From Methyloversatilis sp. (GTDB taxonomy: Bacteria; Pseudomonadota; Gammaproteobacteria; Burkholderiales; Rhodocyclaceae), in contig JAEUNO010000047.1 of the NCBI GenBank assembly GCA_016791045.1, positions 1-64,000 of the forward strand: a DNA stretch of 64,000 nucleotides. The letters run 5' to 3'. This document shows positions 33,801 through 41,107 of this stretch, one piece after another. Within the stretch, counting starts at the first letter, position 1. Every line of letters starts with the position of its first letter. The notes beneath the pieces were generated by a model. That model was given only the letters and a program-made list of their open reading frames with translations, was not told the DNA's origin and ran no database searches. The translations under genes were made by a program, and so were the position numbers.

Positions 33801-34637
33801 ATGATCAAGCGCCAAGGTCCGCTGGAAGTCATCACGCGAAGACCGGCTGCGGCGACCCACGCAACACCCCTGCTGTTCGTCCACGGCGCCTATACGGCAG
33901 CATGGTGCTGGGACGAGCATTTCCTGCCCTACTTCGCCGACGCCGGCTTCGAGGCGACCGCCGTGTCGCTGTCCGGCCATGGCGGCAGTCCGGGGCGCGA
34001 GTATCTCGATCTGCTGAGCCTCGACGATTACGTGCGCGACGTGCTCGAACTCATCGACGCCTCTGAAGTACCCCCCATCCTGATCGGTCATTCGATGGGC
34101 GGCATGGTGGTACAGAAGTGTATGGAAGTGAGACAGGTGTCCGGCGCCGTACTGATGGCGTCGGTGCCGCCGCAGGGCCTGTGGGCATCGGCGGTCGGTC
34201 TGGCGCTGCGCAAGCCCGACCTGATGTCGGAACTGAACAATCTGTTGACCGGCGGCGGCACGTCGCCGGAGGTGCTGCGCGAAGCCCTGTTCGCCCAGCC
34301 GGTGTCGATGGAGCGCCTGCAGCAGATGGCGCGTCGCGTGCAGCCGGAGTCGGCGCGCGTGATCTGGGACATGACGCTGTTCGACCTGCCGCAGCCGTCA
34401 CGCATGCGGCGCGCGCCGCTGCTGGTGCTCGGCGCCGAGTGCGATCCCATCATTCCGCCTTCGCTGACCGATATGACCGCCCGCGCACTCGATGTCGAGG
34501 CGCGCATCTTTCCCGGCATGGGGCACGGCATGATGCTGGAAGCCGAGTGGCGCAAGGTGGCCCAGTGCGTACTCGACTGGATACCGATGGCCTGCCGCCG
34601 CGCGCACAGCCAGTCGCACGGCGCAGGCGTCGTCTGA
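33801..34637 (+). CDS. alpha/beta hydrolase
   Basis: A 278-residue serine hydrolase. Seen: LLFVHGAYTAAWCWD (oxyanion loop), the nucleophile elbow LIGHSMGG with Ser98, the acid in LVLGAECDPIIPP, and the base in GMGHGMMLE. No signal peptide, so cytoplasmic. The substrate is not predictable (esterase, lipase or C-C hydrolase). It stands alone between the GGDEF/EAL gene and a convergent cytochrome gene. Confidence 0.85.
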   Translation: MIKRQGPLEVITRRPAAATHATPLLFVHGAYTAAWCWDEHFLPYFADAGFEATAVSLSGHGGSPGREYLDLLSLDDYVRDVLELIDASEVPPILIGHSMGGMVVQKCMEVRQVSGAVLMASVPPQGLWASAVGLALRKPDLMSELNNLLTGGGTSPEVLREALFAQPVSMERLQQMARRVQPESARVIWDMTLFDLPQPSRMRRAPLLVLGAECDPIIPPSLTDMTARALDVEARIFPGMGHGMMLEAEWRKVAQCVLDWIPMACRRAHSQSHGAGVV

Positions 34638-34656
34638 GCGATTGCCGGGCGCCGCG

Positions 34657-35352
34657 TCAGCGCCCGGCCTTGCTTTCCAGATAGCCCAGGATGTCCTGTC
34701 GCCGCAGCTGAGGTTCCCCTCGCTGAGGCGCCGACCCGACGATCCGGTTCATCCAGGACATGTTGTCCTCCATGCGCTGCACCACTCGACGCCACTCCCG
34801 GGCGGGCCGGCTCGACGGTTCCGGCAGTACATGGCACTGGTCGCAGGCGTCGCGGAAGCTGCGCCCGCGCGTGTCCAGGTCCGGATAGCGCGCCACATCA
34901 ATCGGCTTCTGTGCATTACGTCTCAGGTAGCCGATGAGCATGTGTACTTCTTCCTCGTCCGGCGCGGCTGCGCCACCCATCATGTCCTTCATCAGCGCGC
35001 CGCGGTTCCCGCTGCCCCGCATGCGCACCACCATCCGGTCGACGATTTTCGGCCACTTGTCGGGGTGGTGCATCGCAGGGCTCGGCAGGTGGTGGCACTG
35101 GACGCAGTAGCGCGCCATCAGGCTCGCGGCGGGTGAATCGGGTTCGGGCAAGGCAGCGGCAGTCATGGTCGGCGGCAGGATGCGCGACAGCCAGCCAGCC
35201 TGCGGACCGCCCGACCAGCGCGCGAGCGCCGCGTCGATGAGGCGCTGGTTTGCGCTGCCGGCCGCATCCGCGGAGGTGGCGGGTTGCGTACAGAAAAGTG
35301 CGCACAGCGAAGTGAGCAGGACGCAGCAACGGAACATGGCAGCGAGATGCAC
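34657..35352 (-). CDS. periplasmic diheme cytochrome c
   Basis: A 231-residue exported protein (signal peptide ending CTQPATSADA) with two heme-attachment motifs: CVQCH in the first half and CDQCH in the second, each followed by Met-rich stretches (VDRMVVRMRG, QRMEDNMSWMNR) that may supply axial Met ligands. The two halves look like a duplicated monoheme unit. Function is unknown; redox partners cannot be named. ATG 35352 and ATG 35337 (MFRCCVLL) are both possible starts, neither with a good ribosome binding site. Confidence 0.82.
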   Translation of the reverse strand: MHLAAMFRCCVLLTSLCALFCTQPATSADAAGSANQRLIDAALARWSGGPQAGWLSRILPPTMTAAALPEPDSPAASLMARYCVQCHHLPSPAMHHPDKWPKIVDRMVVRMRGSGNRGALMKDMMGGAAAPDEEEVHMLIGYLRRNAQKPIDVARYPDLDTRGRSFRDACDQCHVLPEPSSRPAREWRRVVQRMEDNMSWMNRIVGSAPQRGEPQLRRQDILGYLESKAGR

Positions 35353-35498
35353 CGGTGGGGAGGAGGTCAGATCCCTTCAGCGTAGTTCAACGAGACGGCC
35401 GACTGAAGCCGCAAACATGTGTGCCTCAGGCGATCGGAACCCTCAAGTCGCCGGGGCATGGGCCGATGGCAGTGCAAGGTGTGTTCAGGAAGAAAGAC

Positions 35499-35693
35499 AT
35501 GGACCTGTTTGATTTCATGACCGGAAAGTCGCTTGGCCGCCATCAGGACTACGGCGACGAAGTGCTCGACGCAGGCTGGCTGCCGCAGCCTGAAGCCGCG
35601 CTTGCCAGCCGCCGCCCATCGGTCGCGCGCTCGCACACCGCCGTGTCCGATCCCGACGCTTTCCTGCGCGATATCTATCGTTCGCAGGAATAA
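35499..35693 (+). CDS. small hypothetical protein
   Basis: A 64-residue protein (MDLFDFMTGKSLGRHQD...) that I do not recognise. It is acidic at the start and ends in DAFLRDIYRSQE. ATG 35499 has AGGA ten bases upstream; the same frame is open to 35355 but that part looks non-coding. It is probably cytoplasmic, with no membrane segment. It lies between a divergent cytochrome gene and the kinase-like gene. Confidence 0.6.
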   Translation: MDLFDFMTGKSLGRHQDYGDEVLDAGWLPQPEAALASRRPSVARSHTAVSDPDAFLRDIYRSQE

Positions 35694-35840
35694 ATTGTCG
35701 TAAAGCCCGCCCGGGCTGCTGCGCGAGGGTGTGCAGTGGCGGCAGCTTGGGTAATATCGCAGATATGCTTTGCGATACCTTTTTTAACGTTCTCCGCCGG
35801 CGGCTGTACCTTCCACCTCTGACTGCACGGGGCGTTGCGC

Positions 35841-37697
35841 ATGACTGATGCGCCGCGCAAGGTGGGGCGCTATGCGCTGGGGCGCGAAATCGGCCGCGGC
35901 GAACGCGGCGCCGTATTCGAGGCGACCGAAGCGGGCAGCGGCCGTCTGGTCGCGCTGAAAATCTTCCGTACCGACCTCGCCGATGATGTGCCGGCTTACA
36001 TCCGGGCGCTCGGCGACCGGCTGCTGCATGCGTCGCAGCTGCATCATCCCTGCATCGTGCGCATCATCGAACAGGGGGTCAGTGCCGATGACGGCACCCC
36101 CTGGGTTGCCATGGACCGCGTGGATGCGCGTTCGCTGCGGCAACTGCTCGATGCGCTGCCGCGCCTGTCCTTTGAATGGGTGTGCAGCATCGGCCTGCAG
36201 ACGGCCGACGCGCTGGCGCACGCCCACGCCAGCGGTGTCACGCATGGCGGCCTGAAGGCCTCCAACCTGCTGGTCGACAGCGCCGGCCATGTGTCGGTGA
36301 CCGACTTTGCCTTGCCCGCCCCGGCCCCGGATGCCCTGCCCGCGATGCCGCAGTATCTTTCGCCCGAACAGGTTCAGGGGCTTGCCCCGGATGCGCGTTC
36401 CGACGTGTTTTCGCTCGGTGCGCTGCTGTTCGAAATGCTGGCCGGACGGCCGCCTTTCGGCTCGCCGCTCACCGGTACCCTGGCCAGCGTGCTGGAGAAC
36501 ATCGCCCACGTGCCCACGCCCACGCCCAGCGCGATCGACCCGGACGTGCCGGCCGAACTTGACCTGCTGGTGATGAAAGCGCTGGCGAAATCGCCGGTCG
36601 ACCGCTTCCAGACGGCCGCCGAGCTGGCAGACGCGCTGCGCTGGATACGGTTCGAACCGGCTGCTGCCACGGTGCTGAAGGCCGCTGAACCGCCGCCGCG
36701 GGCGATCGAGGTGACGGAGGTGGCGGACGGCCCGGAAAGCCTGCGTCGCGGTCAGTCGCAGAAACCTGCGCTGCCGGTTGACGACGTGCTGGCCGCACTG
36801 GCGGCCGACATCGATGCCTTTTCTGCCCGCGGTACCGCTCCGCCATCGATAGGCGTGGCCTCCAACGGCAGCACCCATACCCGTCTGAAGCCACTGCGCG
36901 AGCAGGCGGCGCCGGAGCCGGCCTTCCCGACGCTGCACGATGAGCCGGAGGCCGCTGCAAGTGCCGCCCGACCCGCGGCGTCGAATGGCGCAGGGCCGGG
37001 TGCGCCGGCTTCTGCGGCGTCGTCGCTGCTGGCCGATCTTGCCGGCGAGGCACAGCGCATCCGTGCGCACAATGCGCAGATGCAGCGCGGCGAGCGGGCG
37101 GTGCGCACCGAAGCGGAACAGGCGCTCGCCACCCGCCTTGTGCTGGTGCGCGACTACCTGACGCAGTTCGCCGGCCAGCTCAACGTGATCAAGCCGCAGA
37201 TTGCGCGCGACTATCCGCTGCTCGGTCTGGGCGTGCTGCGCGGCCTGGCCTGGCAGGCGTCCGACGTCAATACCCGCAATCGCGGCCCGGAGGCGCCGGA
37301 TCAACTGGCCCGGGTGTCGCTGGCCTGGCTGCTGCGCGGCCAGGCCCTGATGCGCTGCGAGCGCGAGCCGCAGGCGGCCGGGGCGCTGCGCGTGGCGTTG
37401 CGCGAACACGGCCTGCGCTTCGAGGAACAGGCCTCGCGCGACGAACAGAACCGCCTGCGCGCCCAGGTGTTCGACATCGCGCCGGAAGTGCGCGGCCGGG
37501 TCGAACTGAACGCCGATTACACCCGGCTGACGCTGCGCCTGACCTTGCAGAATGTCGAACGTTTCGGCATCGTCGATTACCAGCCGCCCCCGGAAGACAA
37601 CGGGACCGAGTGGCTGGACGAACTGGCGAAACTGATACTCGGTCAACCGAGTCGCTTCGCTGCGCTCGCCCGGCTGATCGTTCCGACACCGCAGTAG
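35841..37697 (+). CDS. serine/threonine kinase-like protein, predicted pseudokinase
   Basis: A 618-residue protein. Residues ~10-270 have a Hanks-type kinase fold: glycine loop GREIGRGERGAVFEA, Lys40 in LVALKIF, and activation-segment and later motifs SPEQVQG and DVFSLGALLFEMLAGRPPF. The catalytic loop is HGGLKASN (135-142) where active kinases have HRDLKxxN, so the base Asp is Gly137. The DFG motif is DFA (155-157). It is therefore probably inactive as a kinase but may bind nucleotide. Residues ~280-415 are low-complexity; ~415-618 form an unrecognised helical domain. No membrane segment. An AAA ATPase gene follows 117 bp downstream. Confidence 0.85.
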   Translation: MTDAPRKVGRYALGREIGRGERGAVFEATEAGSGRLVALKIFRTDLADDVPAYIRALGDRLLHASQLHHPCIVRIIEQGVSADDGTPWVAMDRVDARSLRQLLDALPRLSFEWVCSIGLQTADALAHAHASGVTHGGLKASNLLVDSAGHVSVTDFALPAPAPDALPAMPQYLSPEQVQGLAPDARSDVFSLGALLFEMLAGRPPFGSPLTGTLASVLENIAHVPTPTPSAIDPDVPAELDLLVMKALAKSPVDRFQTAAELADALRWIRFEPAAATVLKAAEPPPRAIEVTEVADGPESLRRGQSQKPALPVDDVLAALAADIDAFSARGTAPPSIGVASNGSTHTRLKPLREQAAPEPAFPTLHDEPEAAASAARPAASNGAGPGAPASAASSLLADLAGEAQRIRAHNAQMQRGERAVRTEAEQALATRLVLVRDYLTQFAGQLNVIKPQIARDYPLLGLGVLRGLAWQASDVNTRNRGPEAPDQLARVSLAWLLRGQALMRCEREPQAAGALRVALREHGLRFEEQASRDEQNRLRAQVFDIAPEVRGRVELNADYTRLTLRLTLQNVERFGIVDYQPPPEDNGTEWLDELAKLILGQPSRFAALARLIVPTPQ

Positions 37698-37814
37698 TGG
37701 CACGTTTGATGCATCGGATGACGCACCAAACGTGCGCCTGCGGACCCGACTCAACTTCCCGGAGCGCGCGACGTTAGACCTTCAGGTGGGTGCAGCAACA
37801 TCGGGAGACGAATC

Positions 37815-38780
37815 ATGCAAGGGGCCGAGTTTCAGATTCCACTGGCTGAATGCCGCGAAATCTACAGCGTTGGCGCGGTGGACCGGGCGATGGAATCGGG
37901 TGCCACATCGCGCAACGAGTCGCTGGTGGCGTACTACGAAAAGATGAAGCAGCTGGGTGGCGTGCGCTACGTCGTCAAGCCTTCGTCGTTCGACGGGCTC
38001 GATCCGCTGTACGCCCGCTGTCCGAATTTCGCACCCGTGCTGGACGACCTCAAACGCTACCTTGCGCTGGCGGTCGCCGGCAATGAGCCGATGCATTTCA
38101 CGCCCATCCTGCTGCTCGGAGAGCCCGGCATCGGCAAGACGCATTTCGCGAAGCAGCTCGCGCATGTGCTCGGCACCGGCTTCGAATTCGTGTCGATGTC
38201 GTCGCTGACCGCCGGCTGGATACTGAGCGGCACCTCGTCCCAGTGGTCGCATGCGCGACCCGGCAAGGTCGCCCAGGCGCTGGTGTCCGGCGACTACGCC
38301 AATCCCCTGCTGGTGCTCGACGAGGTCGACAAGGCCGGTGGCGACCCGCGCTACGATCCGATGGGTGCGCTGTACGGCCTGCTGGAGCAGGACACCGCGC
38401 GCCAGTTCAAGGACGAGTTCATCGAAGTCGACATGGATGCCAGCCATATCATGTGGGTGTCCACAGCGAATGACGAGCGCTCGATTCCCGAGCCCATCCT
38501 GAGCCGCATGAACGTCTACACCGTGCCGCGCCCGGATCACGATCAGGCCTGTGCGATTGCGCGCACGCTGTACGGCGAGATCGTCGCCGCCCATCAATGG
38601 GGCTTCGACGACGATGCGCCCGACGACGTGATCGACGGTCTGGCCCGTGTGCCGCCGCGCGACATGCGCAAGGTGCTGATGGCCGCCTTCGGCAACGCCA
38701 AGCTGGAACGACGCGACCACCTGCTGCCGGCCGATCTCGACGCAGGCCGCGCGACACGGCAGAAGAAGATCGGCTTCTAG
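37815..38780 (+). CDS. AAA family ATPase
   Basis: A 321-residue ATPase. Walker A is LLGEPGIGKTHFAKQL, Walker B LLVLDEVDKAGG, then a sensor-1-like region (IMWVSTANDERSIPEPILSR) with the arginine finger. The core resembles the Lon AAA+ module, but no protease domain follows and there is no Lon N-domain. The first 90 residues are specific to this subfamily. It could remodel a protein partner; adjacency suggests the kinase-like protein, but this is inferred. ATG 37815 is chosen because it opens the conserved-looking sequence. Confidence 0.83.
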   Translation: MQGAEFQIPLAECREIYSVGAVDRAMESGATSRNESLVAYYEKMKQLGGVRYVVKPSSFDGLDPLYARCPNFAPVLDDLKRYLALAVAGNEPMHFTPILLLGEPGIGKTHFAKQLAHVLGTGFEFVSMSSLTAGWILSGTSSQWSHARPGKVAQALVSGDYANPLLVLDEVDKAGGDPRYDPMGALYGLLEQDTARQFKDEFIEVDMDASHIMWVSTANDERSIPEPILSRMNVYTVPRPDHDQACAIARTLYGEIVAAHQWGFDDDAPDDVIDGLARVPPRDMRKVLMAAFGNAKLERRDHLLPADLDAGRATRQKKIGF

Positions 38781-38850
38781 GGTCTGTTGAGAGTGAATGG
38801 CGGGCCGCGCGCGCCACGCACGCGGTTCGCGATTCCATGACAACAGACCC
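38780..38850. repeat. 71-bp element with 10-bp inverted ends
   Basis: gggtctgttg at 38780-38789 is matched by its exact complement caacagaccc at 38841-38850, enclosing 51 bp of GC-rich sequence with internal gcgcgcgc/cgcg blocks. It starts on the last base of the AAA ATPase stop codon. It could be a transcription terminator without a T run, or a small miniature element. Confidence 0.55.
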
Positions 38851-38882
38851 TGCGCGCGCGGGCTCTGATACGCTCCGGGCGC

Positions 38883-40217
38883 ATGAACCACCCGAGTCCC
38901 CCCGAGCTGAACGCCGCGCCTCCGACCGCAGCCCCGTCGTCTGACGCATCCTCGTCTTCAGGCGTGTGGCGGCCGATGGTCGGCCCGGCCGTCAATCGCG
39001 ATCTGTGTACCGATTGCGGCATTTCGCGCAGCAGCGACGACAAGCGCTGCGGCCGCGTCTGCCAGTTCATCAAGCCGGACTACCCTGATCTGGAAACCCG
39101 CGTGCACGGTCGAGCACGCGACCCGCAGCGACCGGACGAGCTGCATTTCGGGCCGCATCGCCGCATGCTGCGTGCCGCACTCAAGCCGGCCAGAGCCGAC
39201 GCGCAATGGACCGGCATCACCACCCGAATCGCCGAACGCCTGCTTGAAACCGGCGCCGTCGACGCCGTGCTGACCATGGCGCCCGACCCGGACGATCGCT
39301 GGCGGCCGGTGCCGGTGCTGGTCACCCGGGCCGAAGGCATGGCGCAGTGCCGCGGCATGCGCATGGGCTATGCGCCGCTGCTCGCGCTGCTCGAACCGGC
39401 GCGCGCGCAGGGTTACCGGCGGCTTGCGGTGATCGGCATCCCATGCCAGGTCTATGCGCTGCGCGCACTCGAAGCCGAACTGGGCTTCGACAAGCTGTAC
39501 GTGATCGGCACGCCGTGCTCGGACAACACCACCACCGAGCGCTTCCACGAGTTCCTCGAACTGCTGGCGCGTGAAACCGATGTGGCGGCAGACGACATCA
39601 CCTATCTGGAGTTCCGCGCCGACTATCACGTCGAACTGCGCTATCGCGATGGCACCCGGCGCGCCATTCCCTTCCTGATGCTGCCGCTGTCGCAGCTGCC
39701 GAATGACTTCTTTCCGCTGACCTGTCGCACCTGTGTCGATTACACGAATGTGCTGGCCGACATCACGGTCGGCTACATGGGCGGCGGGGGCGAACAGTGG
39801 TTGCTGGTGCGCAACGAACGCGGCGAAGAACTGCTTGCGCTGCTGGGCGACGAGGTGGTGACGCGTGCGCCGGGCAGCGCAGGCAAGCGGCAGGGGCCGG
39901 TCAAGGGCTTCCTCGCCAATGTGGAGCGCGCTGCCGGCGGTCTGCCGCTGCGCCGGATGCCGCAGTGGCTGCGCCCGATCGTGGGCTGGCTGATGCCGCG
40001 TGTCGGCCCCAAGGGACTGGAATTCGCGCGTGCCCGGGTCGAAATGAAGGCAGTCGAAACCGTCATCCACCTGCGGCGGGAAATGCCTCAGCGGCTCAAG
40101 AGCATGGTGCCGGCGCACATCTGGAAGCTGGTGGAACCGTATGCGCTCAAGCCGGTGACGACCGAACTGCCATCCGGCCAGGACACCCGCGCCTCGGGCA
40201 AGGACGATGCTGGCTGA
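38883..40217 (+). CDS. FrhB/BciB-family iron-sulfur flavoprotein
   Basis: A 444-residue protein of the coenzyme F420 hydrogenase beta-subunit family. The closest resemblance by eye is to the ferredoxin-dependent BciB/7-hydroxymethyl chlorophyll a reductase branch. Seen: an N-terminal Cys cluster (Cys42, 45, 56, 60 in CTDCGISRSSDDKRCGRVC), VIGIPCQVYALRALE, YVIGTPCSDNTT, and CRTCVDYTNVLADITVGYMG, which bind 4Fe-4S clusters and a flavin. BciB reduces the 8-vinyl group of divinyl chlorophyllides, but no other pigment gene is in the window, so the substrate is open. The first 27 residues are a low-complexity Ser/Pro/Ala extension. Confidence 0.78.
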   Translation: MNHPSPPELNAAPPTAAPSSDASSSSGVWRPMVGPAVNRDLCTDCGISRSSDDKRCGRVCQFIKPDYPDLETRVHGRARDPQRPDELHFGPHRRMLRAALKPARADAQWTGITTRIAERLLETGAVDAVLTMAPDPDDRWRPVPVLVTRAEGMAQCRGMRMGYAPLLALLEPARAQGYRRLAVIGIPCQVYALRALEAELGFDKLYVIGTPCSDNTTTERFHEFLELLARETDVAADDITYLEFRADYHVELRYRDGTRRAIPFLMLPLSQLPNDFFPLTCRTCVDYTNVLADITVGYMGGGGEQWLLVRNERGEELLALLGDEVVTRAPGSAGKRQGPVKGFLANVERAAGGLPLRRMPQWLRPIVGWLMPRVGPKGLEFARARVEMKAVETVIHLRREMPQRLKSMVPAHIWKLVEPYALKPVTTELPSGQDTRASGKDDAG

Positions 40218-40664
40218 TCAGTGCAGCCGCATCGGATCGATCAGGAAGGTGTGGCTGCCGCGTGTCAGGTCGAGTTCGCCGCGCATCAGGCAGCCGGTTT
40301 CCAGGTCGATGTCATTGGCAACCCAGGTTTCGCGTTCCTTCGACACCAGATAGATCACCACGACATCGCGCGTGACCGGCGGCTGATCGGGTTCATCGTC
40401 GTCGAATTCGGCCAGCCGCATCAGGCAGCTCAGGCCGATCACATCGATGTCGGGGTGAGCGACCGTTTCCTGCACGAAGCGGGTCACGGCGAACTCGTCC
40501 AGCATGTCCATGTGGGCAAGCGCCGCACTGCGTATGCAGCCGTGCTCGATATGCGCCATCAGCGCGGTGGGACGCGGCGGGTCGCCGCGCGCAAGCAATG
40601 CGTCGGCGTGATCCTGGCAGGCGCGCAACACGGCGCTAAAACACGCTTCCTCCATTGGCAGCAT
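40218..40664 (-). CDS. hypothetical protein
   Basis: A 148-residue acidic cytoplasmic protein that I do not recognise. The C-terminal half is predicted beta (VTRDVVVIYLVSKERETW, ETGCLMRGELDLTRGSHTFLI). ATG 40664 is chosen because GGAGGA lies seven to twelve bases upstream; the GTG at 40679 would overlap that ribosome binding site. It converges on the FrhB-family gene with adjacent stops, and is separated from the acylphosphatase gene by ~120 bp. Confidence 0.65.
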   Translation of the reverse strand: MLPMEEACFSAVLRACQDHADALLARGDPPRPTALMAHIEHGCIRSAALAHMDMLDEFAVTRFVQETVAHPDIDVIGLSCLMRLAEFDDDEPDQPPVTRDVVVIYLVSKERETWVANDIDLETGCLMRGELDLTRGSHTFLIDPMRLH

Positions 40665-40785
40665 GATTGTCTCCTCCACAGAAGTGGGTTGCGTCCATGT
40701 GCGCGCCTGTAGGAGAGACTAGACCTGTGTCGGGGGAATGTCTTGACGCACCGCCATGGCGGCAGTGCACCAAATAACCGGGCTT

Positions 40786-41103
40786 TCAGTCGGTTTTCGA
40801 CAGCGGATCGCCGACGGTCGGGCGTTGCGAGAAGTCGTGCAGTGCACTGTCGGCAGCAATGGGCGCAATCAGACATTCATCGACACGCGCCCCTGCCGGT
40901 CCGCGTTCGGCCCAGGCAACCAATGCATCGAGGGCCGCCGGCACACCGCAGGCGACGGCCTCGACCGACCCGTCGCGCCGGTTGCGCACCCAGCCGGTCA
41001 CACCGAGCCGGCGCGCCTCGTTGATCATGGCGTAGCGGAACCCGACACCCTGCACCCGCCCGCGGACGGCGATATGCAGTGCCTCGATGTCCGGGTCGGC
41101 CAT
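40786..41103 (-). CDS. acyP: acylphosphatase
   Basis: A 105-residue enzyme that hydrolyses acyl phosphates such as acetyl phosphate. The two catalytic residues are visible: Arg in GRVQGVGFRYAM and Asn in GWVRNRRDGSVEAVACG. The usual fold length is about 90 residues, so there is a short C-terminal extension (SQRPTVGDPLSKTD). ATG 41103 lies 4 bp after the metG stop, so it is probably transcribed with metG. Confidence 0.92.
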   Translation of the reverse strand: MADPDIEALHIAVRGRVQGVGFRYAMINEARRLGVTGWVRNRRDGSVEAVACGVPAALDALVAWAERGPAGARVDECLIAPIAADSALHDFSQRPTVGDPLSKTD

Positions 41104-41107
41104 CGGC

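Noticed and set aside
35784-37754. A 656-codon antisense ORF over the kinase-like gene
   Set aside because: It is a shadow of high-GC coding DNA; the plus-strand frame has clear kinase motifs and the antisense one has none.
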